Assembly: GCA_041916775.1 (NCBI GenBank)
Contig: JAYRYZ010000001.1
Location: 434,001 to 498,000, forward strand
Origin: UBA2357 sp041916775
Lineage (GTDB): Bacteria; Pseudomonadota; Gammaproteobacteria; Burkholderiales; Rhodocyclaceae
Length of the DNA stretch: 64,000 nt
Direction of reading: 5' to 3'
Shown: in pieces, positions 44,617 through 53,249 of the stretch
How positions within the stretch are numbered: the stretch's first letter is position 1
How the letters are laid out: the number at the start of each line of letters is the position of its first letter
Made by a program: the position numbers and the translations under genes
The notes under the pieces: generated by a model
Database searches by the model: none
What the model was told of the DNA's origin: nothing
What the model saw: the letters and a program-made list of their open reading frames with translations, nothing else

Positions 44617-44679
44617 AAGATTCTCCCGGAGGAAAAAAACGGCAGGGAGCACCGACCGCCCGAGGCGGACGATGCTCCC
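44617..44679 (+). other. Structured leader upstream of the two-component system
   Basis: TAAGAT (44617-44622) could be a -10. It is followed by a hairpin: GGGAGCA (44645-44651) pairs with TGCTCCC (44673-44679), and CCGCC (44656-44660) with GGCGG (44664-44668), with a 4x4 internal loop. It lies about 105 bp upstream of the regulator ATG. It may be a structured 5' leader or a small RNA. The rest of 44433-44783 holds only the groEL terminator. Confidence 0.35.
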
Positions 44680-44783
44680 CTGGATGCGTCCTGGATCGGC
44701 GCGCATTCCCGGAGACCGGAAAAAGAAGAACAGCGGGTGTAATGTATGCCTGCTCGCTTACAGATAACTTACATCCTGATTCC

Positions 44784-45470
44784 ATGCGGATTCTCCTAGC
44801 TGAAGATGATAAAGTCATCGCCGATGGTCTGGAGCGCGCGCTGCGTCGAGGCGGTTTCGCGGTCGATCATGTGGCGTCCGGCCCCGAGGCTGACGCCGCG
44901 CTGTCGTCGCAGCCCTATGATTTGCTGATTCTGGACCTGGGGCTTCCCAAGTTGCCTGGCATAGAGGTCTTGAAGCGCTTGCGCTGTCGAAAGTCGACTA
45001 TGCCGGTGCTCATCCTGACCGCACAGGACGGCGTGGAGGAGCGGGTTCGCGGCCTCGATGCCGGCGCCGACGACTACCTCACGAAGCCTTTTGCACTCCC
45101 TGAACTCGAGGCTCGCGTTCGTGCGCTGACGAGGCGCGGCACCGGGCAGCCACGCTGCATCGAAGTTGGAGCGCTGAGCTACGATCAGGCTGACAGGGTG
45201 GTGAAGATCAACGGTCAGGTCGTGGAGTTTTCGGCGCGCGAGATCGGACTTCTGGAGGTGTTCGCGCTGCGTGTCGGCCGCCTCGTCAGCAAGGACCAAC
45301 TCGTCGATCATCTGTGCGGCTGGGGCGAAGAGGTCTCGAGCAATGCGATCGAAGTTTATGTGCATCGCCTGCGCAAGAAGTTGGAGGCTAGCGGCGTGCG
45401 TATCGTGACCGTGCGTGGTCTGGGATACTGTCTGGAACATCCGGATGCGGCGTCGGCGGCGAAAGCCTGA
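44784..45470 (+). CDS. OmpR/PhoB-family response regulator (TctD/QseB-like)
   Basis: 228 residues from the ATG at 44784, the natural start MRILLAEDDKVIADGL. Receiver domain with phosphoacceptor Asp in LLILDLGLP, the conserved Thr/Ser in LTAQDG and Lys in YLTKPFALPEL. C-terminal winged-helix DNA-binding domain (about 130-222) with NAIEVYVHRLRKKL...VRGLGY. It overlaps the kinase gene by 26 bp. Regulated genes are not apparent nearby. Confidence 0.95.
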   Translation: MRILLAEDDKVIADGLERALRRGGFAVDHVASGPEADAALSSQPYDLLILDLGLPKLPGIEVLKRLRCRKSTMPVLILTAQDGVEERVRGLDAGADDYLTKPFALPELEARVRALTRRGTGQPRCIEVGALSYDQADRVVKINGQVVEFSAREIGLLEVFALRVGRLVSKDQLVDHLCGWGEEVSSNAIEVYVHRLRKKLEASGVRIVTVRGLGYCLEHPDAASAAKA

Positions 45471-46995
45471 ACGCGGTTCAGCCGGGCGGAACAGTTCGGC
45501 TCCGCCCAATTCGCTCTTCGGCGAGATCCTCGATTGGATGCTCGCGCCCTTGCTGTTCCTGTGGCCTATCTCCATCATCGTGACGCACAGCGTCGCGGAC
45601 AACATCGCAAACCAGCCTTACGACCTCGCGCTCGCGGACAGCGTGCGCGCGCTTGCACGGTTGGTCACGCGAGATGAGCAGGGCGGGGTGCGGGTCGATT
45701 TTCCCGCGCCGCCGCGGGCGCTGTTCCGTTCCGATCAGGATGACACCGTCTACTACCAGGTTGCGCAAGGAAGCGGCGAGCTCATTACTGGCGACAGTCT
45801 CGTCAGTTGGGTGGCTCCCCCGCCGAATCTTCTGCCGGAGCAGGTCCTGTACCGCGACGACCACATACAGGGAGAGCAGGTCCGCGTTGCGTATCAGTTC
45901 ATCCGTCCGGCCCAGGACGCTGTCGCCGACACGGTGCTGGTCCAGGTCGCGGAAACTCGCAACAAGCGCAGCAACCTCGCCTCTCGCGTCGTCACCGGCG
46001 TGCTTCTTCCGCAGTTCGCGATCATCCCCCTTGCGGTCATTCTGGTGTGGGTAGGGCTCACGCGCGGCATCATGCCGCTCAACAAGCTGCAGAGCCGCAT
46101 CCGGCGAAGGCGTCCCACCGACCTGTCGCCCATCGAGCCCGCCAGCGTGCCGGAGGAGGTGCGCCCGTTGATCGTTTCGTTCAACGACATGATGGCTCGT
46201 CTGGAAGAGAACCTGCAGGCGCAGCAACGCTTCATCGCGGACGCTGCGCATCAGATGCGTACCCCGCTCACCGGCCTGAAGATGCAGACCGAACTCGCGC
46301 TTCAGGAGAGCGACCCGGAGCAGTTGCGCGGATCGCTCAAGCATATTGCCGAGAGCACCGACCGTGCCGCTCACTTGATCAACCAGTTGCTGTCTCTTGC
46401 GCGTGCCGAGGCCAGCTCCGAGAAGGTCTATGCGGTTGAACAGGTCGATCTCGACGCCATCATGCGCGAGGTCGCGCAGGAACTCTTTCCGCGTGCTCTG
46501 GCTAAAGATCTGGACTTCGGCATCGAGCACTGCGGTCAGCATCTCATCATCGACGGCAACACCGTACTGCTGCGCGAACTGGTCAAGAACCTGATCGACA
46601 ATGCGATCAAGTACACGCCGCGTGGGGGCAGTGTCACCGCGCGCACGCGCGTGGCCGGCGCGATCATCTTCGAGGTTGAGGATAGCGGCGTCGGTGTGCC
46701 CGACAGTGATCGCGAACTGGTCTTCGAGCGTTTCTACCGGGTTCTCGGTAGCGGAGAGGATGGCTCCGGTCTGGGTCTGCCCATCGTGCGGGAGATCGCC
46801 GAGCTGCACCGGGCGACCGTCAGCCTGAACCCCAACCCCGCTGGTCAGGGTACCATCGCACAGGTCCTGTTCCCGCGGGGCCACCCGACCGCGCCAGCGT
46901 CCGTCGCGATGCCGCCCTCGGTCTCAAGCGATGGCGAAGCCGATTTCGAACCACTCTCCGAGTCGACTGGGAACATCGTTCGCGACAAAGTGTAG
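45445..46995 (+). CDS. Sensor histidine kinase with 2CSK_N-type sensor domain (TctE-like)
   Basis: 516 residues from the ATG at 45445. Two membrane segments (near 28-48 and 188-208) flank a TctE-type periplasmic 2CSK_N domain. Then come a HAMP-like linker, a HisKA H-box A-D-A-A-H-Q-M-R-T-P, and a HATPase domain with N-box LIDNAIKY, DSGVGV and GSGLGLPI. It phosphorylates the response regulator encoded upstream. The ligand is unknown; TctE homologues sense carboxylates. Confidence 0.93.
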   Translation: MRRRRRKPERGSAGRNSSAPPNSLFGEILDWMLAPLLFLWPISIIVTHSVADNIANQPYDLALADSVRALARLVTRDEQGGVRVDFPAPPRALFRSDQDDTVYYQVAQGSGELITGDSLVSWVAPPPNLLPEQVLYRDDHIQGEQVRVAYQFIRPAQDAVADTVLVQVAETRNKRSNLASRVVTGVLLPQFAIIPLAVILVWVGLTRGIMPLNKLQSRIRRRRPTDLSPIEPASVPEEVRPLIVSFNDMMARLEENLQAQQRFIADAAHQMRTPLTGLKMQTELALQESDPEQLRGSLKHIAESTDRAAHLINQLLSLARAEASSEKVYAVEQVDLDAIMREVAQELFPRALAKDLDFGIEHCGQHLIIDGNTVLLRELVKNLIDNAIKYTPRGGSVTARTRVAGAIIFEVEDSGVGVPDSDRELVFERFYRVLGSGEDGSGLGLPIVREIAELHRATVSLNPNPAGQGTIAQVLFPRGHPTAPASVAMPPSVSSDGEADFEPLSESTGNIVRDKV

Positions 46996-47014
46996 AAAAA
47001 AATCCGGAAGACAA

Positions 47015-47042
47015 TTGACCAATTAGAAATAGCAGCTATAAT
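47015..47042 (+). promoter_or_regulatory. tRNA-Phe promoter
   Basis: TTGACC (47015-47020), 16-base spacer, TATAAT (47037-47042), then the GC-rich discriminator GCGCG, typical of stable-RNA promoters under stringent control. Confidence 0.8.
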
Positions 47043-47054
47043 GCGCGTCTTCCC

Positions 47055-47130
47055 GGCCAGGTAGCTCAGTTGGTAGAGCAGCGGATTGAAAATCCGCGTG
47101 TCGGCGGTTCGATTCCGTCCCTGGCCACCA
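47055..47130 (+). tRNA. tRNA-Phe (GAA)
   Basis: 76 nt cloverleaf including encoded CCA. Acceptor GGCCAGG pairs with CCTGGCC, D-arm has AGCTCAGTTGGTAGAGC, anticodon loop ATTGAAAAT with GAA, T-arm GGTTCGATTCC. Confidence 0.98.
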
Positions 47131-47138
47131 GAGGATTC

Positions 47139-47180
47139 AAGCACTTAGCCCAGCCTACAAAGCTGGGCTAAGTGCTTTTC
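47139..47180 (+). terminator. Terminator after tRNA-Phe
   Basis: Perfect 16-bp arms AAGCACTTAGCCCAGC (47139-47154) and GCTGGGCTAAGTGCTT (47162-47177), followed by TTC. Confidence 0.85.
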
Positions 47181-47370
47181 TGACGGTCTTCTGGCAATTT
47201 TCTGCCGGCTCTTCCAAGCCCAGACCGCACGCCGAGCGGCAAAGGATGGCGCTGTCCTTCACCGTGGGCCAGGCTTCTTCGACAAGCTGCTGCTTGTTCA
47301 GAGCCGAACACCATGTCTTGGGTGGTGAGGTGCTCTCATTGCTGTGTATGACGAACTTGCCAGCAAAGCG
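47155..47370 (-). pseudogene. Start-less 71-codon open stretch beside tRNA-Phe (possible relic)
   Basis: On the minus strand an open reading runs from just after a TAA (47373-47371) to a TAG inside the tRNA terminator loop (47157-47155), without a usable start codon. The translation includes FVIHSNESTSPPKTW and LVEEAWPTVKDSAILCRSA, which I do not recognise. Position 3' to a tRNA is typical of integration scars. The 283 bp between terminator and hemA hold nothing else except the hemA promoter. It could equally be chance. Confidence 0.25.
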
Positions 47371-47425
47371 TTACCTATTCGGAATCCCCTGATTTCAGTG
47401 CGATTTTCACCTTTTGCCAAGGTGC

Positions 47426-47431
47426 TATAAT
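47426..47431 (+). promoter_or_regulatory. hemA promoter -10
   Basis: TATAAT followed by CCGCG, 29 bp before the hemA ATG; same -10/discriminator style as the ffs and tRNA promoters. Confidence 0.6.
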
Positions 47432-47460
47432 CCGCGACCACTTTCCATGCCCAGCCACGC

Positions 47461-48714
47461 ATGCAACTTTATGCCCTCGGACTGAATCATCATACCGCGC
47501 CGCTCACCATCCGTGAGCGCGTGGCGTTTCAGCCCGAGCATCTGGATGGCGCGCTGCAGGATCTCACCCGCCAACGCGCGGTGCGCGAGGCCGCGATCCT
47601 GTCCACCTGCAACCGCACCGAACTCTACTTCGCCACCGAGGAGCCGCAGCAGGCGGCCGACTGGCTGGCGCGTTTCCATCACCTGCAGCTCAACGAGGTT
47701 TCACCTTACCTCTATGCCTACCCGCAGCGCGACGCGATCCGTCACGTGTTCCGGGTCGCGAGCGGGCTGGATTCGATGGTGCTCGGCGAGCCGCAGATCC
47801 TGGGTCAGGTGAAGGACGCGGTGCGGCGTGCGGAAGAGGCGGGCACCATGGGCACGCTGTTGCACAAGCTCTTTCAGAACACCTTCGCGGTGGCCAAGGA
47901 GGTGCGCTCCACGACTGCGATCGGCGCCAACATCGTGTCGATGGCGGCGGCTTCGGTGCATCTTGTGGAGCGCATCTTCGAGCGGGTGTCGGATCAGCGC
48001 ATCCTCTTCATCGGCGCGGGCGAGATGATCGAACTCTGCGCGGCGCACTTTGCCGGCGCGAGCCCGAAGCAGATCATGGTCGCGAATCGCACCGAGGACC
48101 GCGCGCGCGCGCTGGCGTCACGCTTCGGCGCCGAGGTGATGCGGCTCGACGCGATCGGCGAGGTGCTGGCGCGCTTCGACGTGGTGGTCTCCTGTACGGC
48201 CGCGCCCCTGCCCATCGTCGGCCTCGGAATGGTCGAGCGGGCAGTGAAGGCGCGTCGCCACCGGCCCATGGTGATGGTCGATCTCGCCGTGCCGCGGGAT
48301 ATCGAGCCGGAGGTCGGCAAGCTCGACGACGTGTTCCTCTACACCGTGGATGATCTCGCACAGGTGGTGGATGCCGGGCTCGAATCGCGCCAGCAGGCGG
48401 TGATCGAGGCCGAGGAGATCATCAACCAGCGGGTCGAGGGCTTTCTGCACTGGATGCAGGCCCGCGACGTGGTGCCCACCATCCGTGCCTTGCGCCAGCA
48501 TGCGGAGGCTCTGCGTCTCGCCGAGTTGGAGCGCGCAAGCCGCTTGCTCGCCCGCGGCGAGGATCCGCGTGCGGTGCTCGAGGCGCTCAGCCACGGGCTG
48601 GCGAACAAGCTGCTGCACGGCCCCACGCACTATCTGAATCAGAGCGAAGGCGATGCGCAAGTGGAGGCGGGCCGGCTCGTGAAGCGCATGTTCAACCTCG
48701 ACAAGGGCGAGTAG
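47461..48714 (+). CDS. hemA: Glutamyl-tRNA reductase
   Basis: 417 residues. The catalytic cysteine is in S-T-C-N-R-T-E-L (near residue 50). The NADPH-binding domain has FIGAGEMIEL, and a C-terminal dimerisation helix follows. It reduces glutamyl-tRNA to glutamate-1-semialdehyde, the first step of heme synthesis. Followed by prfA and prmC, a common order in proteobacteria. Confidence 0.98.
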   Translation: MQLYALGLNHHTAPLTIRERVAFQPEHLDGALQDLTRQRAVREAAILSTCNRTELYFATEEPQQAADWLARFHHLQLNEVSPYLYAYPQRDAIRHVFRVASGLDSMVLGEPQILGQVKDAVRRAEEAGTMGTLLHKLFQNTFAVAKEVRSTTAIGANIVSMAAASVHLVERIFERVSDQRILFIGAGEMIELCAAHFAGASPKQIMVANRTEDRARALASRFGAEVMRLDAIGEVLARFDVVVSCTAAPLPIVGLGMVERAVKARRHRPMVMVDLAVPRDIEPEVGKLDDVFLYTVDDLAQVVDAGLESRQQAVIEAEEIINQRVEGFLHWMQARDVVPTIRALRQHAEALRLAELERASRLLARGEDPRAVLEALSHGLANKLLHGPTHYLNQSEGDAQVEAGRLVKRMFNLDKGE

Positions 48715-48799
48715 CGGCTGCCCCGGTGTTCGCTGCGGCGGTCGTCCTTGCGGTCGTCATCTCCCTGCCATCTCATCGCTATCACCAAGATCCCACTCA

Positions 48800-49879
48800 A
48801 TGAAGCAGAGCATCCGCGACAAACTCGAACAGCTGACCGCCCGCATGGCCGAGCTCGACCGCGCCTTCGCCGCCGAGGATGCGGCGCGCGACATGGACGT
48901 CTTCCGGGAGCTCGGCCGCGAGCGCGCCGAGATCGAGCCGGTGGTCAACCTGTATGCGGCATACCGTCAGGCGGAGCAGGATGGTGCGGGCGCGCGCGCG
49001 ATGCTGGGCGACCCCGAGATGCGCGAGCTCGCCGAGCTGGAGATCGCCGACACCGATGCCCGCATCGACGCGCTCGAGCAGGACCTGCAGCGTGCGCTGC
49101 TGCCGCGCGACCCCAACGACGCGCGCAACCTCTTCCTGGAAATCCGCGCCGGCACAGGTGGCGACGAGGCGGCGCTGTTCGCGGGCGACCTGCTGCGCAT
49201 GTATACGCGCTACGCCGAGCGCCAGCGCTGGAAGGTGGAGCTGGTGTCGGCAAGCGAATCCGAGCTCGGCGGCTACAAGGAGGTCATCGTGCGTGTGCTC
49301 GGTGCGGGCGCATACTCACGCCTCAAGTTCGAGTCGGGCGGCCATCGCGTGCAGCGCATCCCGGTCACCGAGACCCAGGGCCGCATCCACACCTCGGCCT
49401 GCACCGTGGCGGTGATGCCCGAGGCGGACGAGGTCGAGGCGGTGGCGATCAACCCCGCCGACCTGCGCATCGACACCTTCCGCGCCAGCGGCGCGGGCGG
49501 CCAGCACATCAACAAGACCGACTCCGCAGTGCGCATCACCCATCTGCCGACCGGTATCGTCGTCGAATGCCAGGACGATCGCTCGCAGCACCGCAACCGC
49601 GCCCAGGCCATGTCGGTGCTTGCCGCGCGCATTCACGACATGCAACTGCGCAGCCAGCAGGCAGCCGAAGCCGCAACGCGCAAGAGTCTGGTCGGCAGTG
49701 GCGACCGCTCGGAGCGCATCCGCACCTACAACTTTCCCCAGGGCAGGGTCACGGATCACCGCATCAACCTCACCCTGTACAAGCTGGATCAGGTCATGGA
49801 AGGCGAGCTCGACGAGATCGTCGCCGCACTCACCCTGGAGCATCAGGCGGCACAGCTCGCCGAGCTGGGGGGCGACTGA
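48800..49879 (+). CDS. prfA: Peptide chain release factor 1
   Basis: 359 residues. The codon-recognition region contains a P-x-T motif (RIPVTETQGRIHTS) and the peptidyl-hydrolysis motif is G-A-G-G-Q-H-I-N-K-T. It reads UAA and UAG stops. The Gln of GGQ is the methylation target of the protein encoded by the next gene, which starts 1 bp after the prfA stop. Confidence 0.98.
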   Translation: MKQSIRDKLEQLTARMAELDRAFAAEDAARDMDVFRELGRERAEIEPVVNLYAAYRQAEQDGAGARAMLGDPEMRELAELEIADTDARIDALEQDLQRALLPRDPNDARNLFLEIRAGTGGDEAALFAGDLLRMYTRYAERQRWKVELVSASESELGGYKEVIVRVLGAGAYSRLKFESGGHRVQRIPVTETQGRIHTSACTVAVMPEADEVEAVAINPADLRIDTFRASGAGGQHINKTDSAVRITHLPTGIVVECQDDRSQHRNRAQAMSVLAARIHDMQLRSQQAAEAATRKSLVGSGDRSERIRTYNFPQGRVTDHRINLTLYKLDQVMEGELDEIVAALTLEHQAAQLAELGGD

Positions 49880-49880
49880 C

Positions 49881-50723
49881 ATGGCCGCGATCGCCAGCAC
49901 CGACATCGCCGGCGCGCTGCAGTGGGCGCGGACCCGCATCGACATGGTGGATGCGCGCATCCTGCTGCGCCATGTGTTGCAGTGCCCCGCGTCGCGACTC
50001 GTCGCGTATCCCGAGGCGTTGCTGGACGCGGACGATTGGCTGGCGTTCCAGCGCCATGTCGAGCGGCGTGAGGCTGGCGAGCCGGTGGCCTACCTGATCG
50101 GCTCGCGCGAGTTCTACGGTTACCCGATGCTGGTGACGCCCGCGGTGCTGATCCCGCGGCCGGAGACGGAGCTCATCGTCGAGCTCGCGCTCGCACACTT
50201 CGCCAGCAAGCCGCATGCGCGCGTGCTGGATCTCGGTACCGGCAGTGGTGCGATCGCGGTGGCGCTCGCACGCGAGCTCTCCCAGCCTGACGTGACCGCG
50301 GTGGATCGTTCGCGGGAAGCCTTGCTGGTGGCAATGGCCAATGCCGCGCGCCTCGGCGCGAGCGTTTCGTTCGTCGTCAGCGACTGGTTCTCCAGTCTGG
50401 CCGGAGACCACTTCGACCTCATTGTCGCCAACCCGCCTTATGTGGCGGCGGATGATCCGCATCTCCTCGAAGGTGACGTCCGCTTCGAGCCCAGTACGGC
50501 GCTCGCTGCCGGGCCCGAAGGGCTCGACGATCTCGCCCACATCGCGGCACTCGCACCACGGCATCTCGAGACCGGCGGCTGGCTCTTCATGGAGCACGGT
50601 TACGACCAGGCCTCGAGCGTCCGCGGCCTGCTCACGGACGCCGGTTTCTCGGCGATCGCCAGTTGGAAGGACCTTGCCGGCATCGAGCGCGTCTCCGGCG
50701 GTCAGTGGCGCGGACGCGCCTGA
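49881..50723 (+). CDS. prmC: Release-factor glutamine methyltransferase
   Basis: 280 residues from the ATG at 49881. N-terminal helical substrate-recognition domain, SAM-binding motif V-L-D-L-G-T-G-S-G-A-I-A-V, and the catalytic N-P-P-Y. It methylates the GGQ glutamine of release factors, consistent with coupling to prfA. Confidence 0.97.
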   Translation: MAAIASTDIAGALQWARTRIDMVDARILLRHVLQCPASRLVAYPEALLDADDWLAFQRHVERREAGEPVAYLIGSREFYGYPMLVTPAVLIPRPETELIVELALAHFASKPHARVLDLGTGSGAIAVALARELSQPDVTAVDRSREALLVAMANAARLGASVSFVVSDWFSSLAGDHFDLIVANPPYVAADDPHLLEGDVRFEPSTALAAGPEGLDDLAHIAALAPRHLETGGWLFMEHGYDQASSVRGLLTDAGFSAIASWKDLAGIERVSGGQWRGRA

Positions 50724-50812
50724 CGCCGTTTGAATGCGCGCCGGGCGCTTGACGGTGCTGCGGTGGATGCATAGACTTACCTGACTAATTAACTCAACTT
50801 TTAGGACGTACC

Positions 50813-51145
50813 ATGGACATCCAGCAATACATCGACGAACAGGTCAAGGCGCACCCGGTGGTGCTCTTCATGAAGGGCACGCCGCAGTTTCCGCAGTGCG
50901 GCTTTTCGGCCACCGTGGTGCAGATTCTCAAGCAGTCGGGCGTGTCGCAGGTTGCGGCGATGAACGTGCTCGAGAGCGACGAGTTGCGCCAGGGCATCAA
51001 GGAATACGCCAACTGGCCGACCATCCCTCAGCTCTACATCAAGGGTGAGTTCGTCGGTGGCTGCGACATCGTCAAGGAGATGTATGCCAACGGTGAGCTG
51101 CAGCAGATGCTGGCCGACGCGGGGGTGGTTGCGCCGGCGGCTTGA
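50813..51145 (+). CDS. grxD: Monothiol glutaredoxin (Grx4/GrxD)
   Basis: 110 residues with the monothiol active site C-G-F-S preceded by KGTPQFPQ, and a C-terminal WPTIPQLYIKGEFVGGCDIVKEM glutathione-binding region. It binds and transfers 2Fe-2S clusters. The ATG is preceded by TAGGACG. Confidence 0.97.
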   Translation: MDIQQYIDEQVKAHPVVLFMKGTPQFPQCGFSATVVQILKQSGVSQVAAMNVLESDELRQGIKEYANWPTIPQLYIKGEFVGGCDIVKEMYANGELQQMLADAGVVAPAA

Positions 51146-51307
51146 CGTCGGATTTTTTTACAGTTGCTGCTGAGATCAGGCGGAATTCGTGAAAAGGCAC
51201 ACAGTGTGCGCCGGATAATCAGAGGTTTGCGAATTTGGCGTATTTCTTGCTCGCGGTTTTGTGTATCATCGAATCGTCAGTGAAAGAATTCATGCGGAGT
51301 CGCGTTC
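51146..51307. promoter_or_regulatory. Control region of the HPr-rel-A cassette
   Basis: 162 bp. A palindrome GCACAC-A-GTGTGC (51197-51209) precedes a sigma-54-type promoter (51236-51252). The palindrome sits about 30 bp upstream of the -24 element and could be an enhancer-binding or repressor site. Confidence 0.5.
51236..51252 (+). promoter_or_regulatory. Predicted sigma-54 promoter of the HPr-rel-A cassette
   Basis: TGGCGTA-TTTC-TTGCT: the invariant GG (51237-51238) and GC (51249-51250) are separated by exactly ten bases. The consensus is TGGCACG-N4-TTGCW. The predicted start is near 51262, leaving a leader of about 46 bases. Confidence 0.6.
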
Positions 51308-51931
51308 ATGCAAACCAATTCTGATCCCAACCAGCGAGAGGTCTCGCCCCAGAGCAGCGTTGAGATGCCCGAGTCCGCTCAGCAATCCGTCTCCAGTTCG
51401 CGCCGCAAGCTCGCGGGGTTCGGACTTGGCGCGCCGGTCATCATGTCTCTCGCCAGCCGCCCGGTGATGGGCGCTCAGTGCCTGTCCAACATGATGTCGG
51501 GCAACCTCTCGGATCCTGATCGCGGGCAGTGCGTGGAAGGCAACAGCCCCGGTGGCTGGGGGCAACCCGGCGGGACTGTTGCGGGTGGTGTCAAGGATCC
51601 GGTTGCATGGACTGCGATCGGATTCAGCCTGACGAGCACCGTTGCACAGATCACCTCGAACGGTTTGAATGTTCCCTCGGCCGTGCCGAGTTCGGCAACG
51701 CTTGGGGATGTGTTGAACAGCAACATGCATCCGGCATTCGACAAGGATGCCTGGATGCTGGCCCGTGCCACAATCAATGCCTACCTCAATGCACTTGCCG
51801 GAGCTTCGTTCGGTTCCAGCTTTCAATACGTGCTGACGCCGCAACAAGTGATCGATCTCTCGAACGGCACAATCCCAATCCCTCCGGGATACACCAATCT
51901 CAAAGATTTCTTCCATTCCACCTGGGAATAA
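51308..51931 (+). CDS. Uncharacterised exported or leader-bearing protein of the HPr-rel-A cassette
   Basis: 207 residues, function unknown. GGAG lies at 51296-51299. A polar N-terminus of about 30 residues (NQREVSPQSSVEMPESAQQS) precedes an R32-R33-K and a hydrophobic stretch (LAGFGLGAPVIMSLASRPVMGA), which looks like a Tat-type or atypical leader. The rest is Gly/Asn/Ser-rich with one early cysteine (C58) and a DPDRGQCVEGNSPGGWGQPGG segment (second cysteine C74). It has no recognisable enzyme motif. As first gene of the cassette, under a sigma-54 promoter, it may be the substrate or structural product that the next three proteins handle. Confidence 0.7.
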   Translation: MQTNSDPNQREVSPQSSVEMPESAQQSVSSSRRKLAGFGLGAPVIMSLASRPVMGAQCLSNMMSGNLSDPDRGQCVEGNSPGGWGQPGGTVAGGVKDPVAWTAIGFSLTSTVAQITSNGLNVPSAVPSSATLGDVLNSNMHPAFDKDAWMLARATINAYLNALAGASFGSSFQYVLTPQQVIDLSNGTIPIPPGYTNLKDFFHSTWE

Positions 51932-52047
51932 CATCGCCGGGTGTTTTCGTCGTCTTCTTTGCCATTTCCTGCTTCTGTAAAGCGGGGTTGGGTGCGCGTC
52001 TTCGACTTGCCATTGTCGAGCGATGCGCCCCTTTGCATCCGTAAGTC

Positions 52048-52338
52048 GTGTCCTCGGACTTGCTGATGGATACCGGTCGGCTACATTTTCGGTCGCTCGA
52101 TGACGAAACTTGCCTCGTCTTCGACGGTGAGCTCGGAGCCACTCACCTTCTCTCCGCGATGGCGGCGCAGGTGTTGGTTTGGATTGCGGATGGCGTGTCC
52201 TCAAGGGAGGCGCTCTTGGAACGCTTGCTGGGGGAGTTTCCCGAGCAATCCCGGGAGTTCGTGGGTCACTGTCTCGACGAAGCGCTTGCCCAGTTTGTCA
52301 AGCTGGAGTTGTTCCAGGCGCCGGGGGCGTCCTCGTGA
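52048..52338 (+). CDS. PqqD-family protein, HPr-rel-A system
   Basis: 96 residues from a GTG at 52048; an ATG at 52066 is also possible and neither has a strong ribosome-binding site. PqqD-like fold signature: FRSLDDETCLVFDGELGATHLLSAMAAQVLVWIADG and a C-terminal helix with FVGHCLDEALAQFVKLELF. PqqD-type domains bind leader peptides or protein substrates (RRE). The gene ends GTGA overlapping the kinase start (52335-52338). Confidence 0.82.
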   Translation: MSSDLLMDTGRLHFRSLDDETCLVFDGELGATHLLSAMAAQVLVWIADGVSSREALLERLLGEFPEQSREFVGHCLDEALAQFVKLELFQAPGASS

Positions 52339-53249
52339 AGTTGAAGTCGATCGATGCGAGTGCGCTCAGGGCTCAGCTTCGAAATGAGGGATTGCGCCTG
52401 CAGATCGGGCGCTTCGGGGTGCTCATGCACTCTCGGCTCGAACCGGTGGCGCGCGGCCTCGAGCAGTTGTACCCCGAGTTCCAAGTCTTGCACGCGACGG
52501 ACTGGATCGACTTCGACGTCGAGCTCGCTGCCCCCAGTCTGCTGCGTCGCTGGTTTCGTCCGCAGGTGAATTTCCGCTTCGACGGGCGCGAGCCATTCAA
52601 GCCCTTGCCGCAAGAGCAGGCGTTCGCGATGTTCGAGTGGGGGCTCAACTGGTGCATCTCCAACAATGCGCACCGCTACCTCGTCGTGCATGCAGCGGTC
52701 GTGGCCCGCGACGATCGGGCGCTGATCTTGCCGGGCTCGCCCGGCAGTGGAAAGAGCACCTTGTGCGCAGCCCTCGTCGCCCATGGCTGGCGCCTGCTCT
52801 CCGACGAGATGGCGCTCGTGTCCCTGTGCGATCGCCGGGTCGCGCCCGTTCCGCGGCCGATCAGCCTCAAGAATGCTTCCATCGACGTGATTCGCAAACT
52901 GCCCGGTGATGTCGTGCTGGGTGACATCGTGCCGGATACGCGCAAGGGTACGCTCTCTCATATGCGACCCCCCAGGGGAAGTGTGGAGCGCGCGCTCGAA
53001 CCTGCGACTGCGGTCGCGATCGTCTTCCCCAAATATCGACAGGGGGCCGAGACACTGCTCAGCCCCGTCGCGCGTGGTGAGGCAGCGATCGAGCTGGCGC
53101 GGAACAGCTTCAATTACAACGCGCTGGGTGTTGCGGGCTTTCATTGCCTGGCCGATCTGGTGGAGAGCTGTTGCTGCCACCGCTTCGAGTATCAGCACAT
53201 GGGCGAGGCGTTGGAAACGATGGAGGAGGTGGTCACGCGTGCTGGCTGA
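52335..53249 (+). CDS. HprK-related kinase A
   Basis: 304 residues from a GTG overlapping the PqqD-like stop. The P-loop is G134-S-P-G-S-G-K-S-T142, followed by an HprK-like core (LLSDEMALVSL; PVPRPISLKNASIDVIRK). It lacks the usual HPr kinase N-terminal domain; the first 110 residues are unlike HPr kinase. The target is unknown: no HPr gene is nearby. Members of this kinase class are usually found with a PqqD-like and a nucleotidyltransferase gene, as here. It overlaps the next gene by 11 bp. Confidence 0.85.
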   Translation: MKLKSIDASALRAQLRNEGLRLQIGRFGVLMHSRLEPVARGLEQLYPEFQVLHATDWIDFDVELAAPSLLRRWFRPQVNFRFDGREPFKPLPQEQAFAMFEWGLNWCISNNAHRYLVVHAAVVARDDRALILPGSPGSGKSTLCAALVAHGWRLLSDEMALVSLCDRRVAPVPRPISLKNASIDVIRKLPGDVVLGDIVPDTRKGTLSHMRPPRGSVERALEPATAVAIVFPKYRQGAETLLSPVARGEAAIELARNSFNYNALGVAGFHCLADLVESCCCHRFEYQHMGEALETMEEVVTRAG

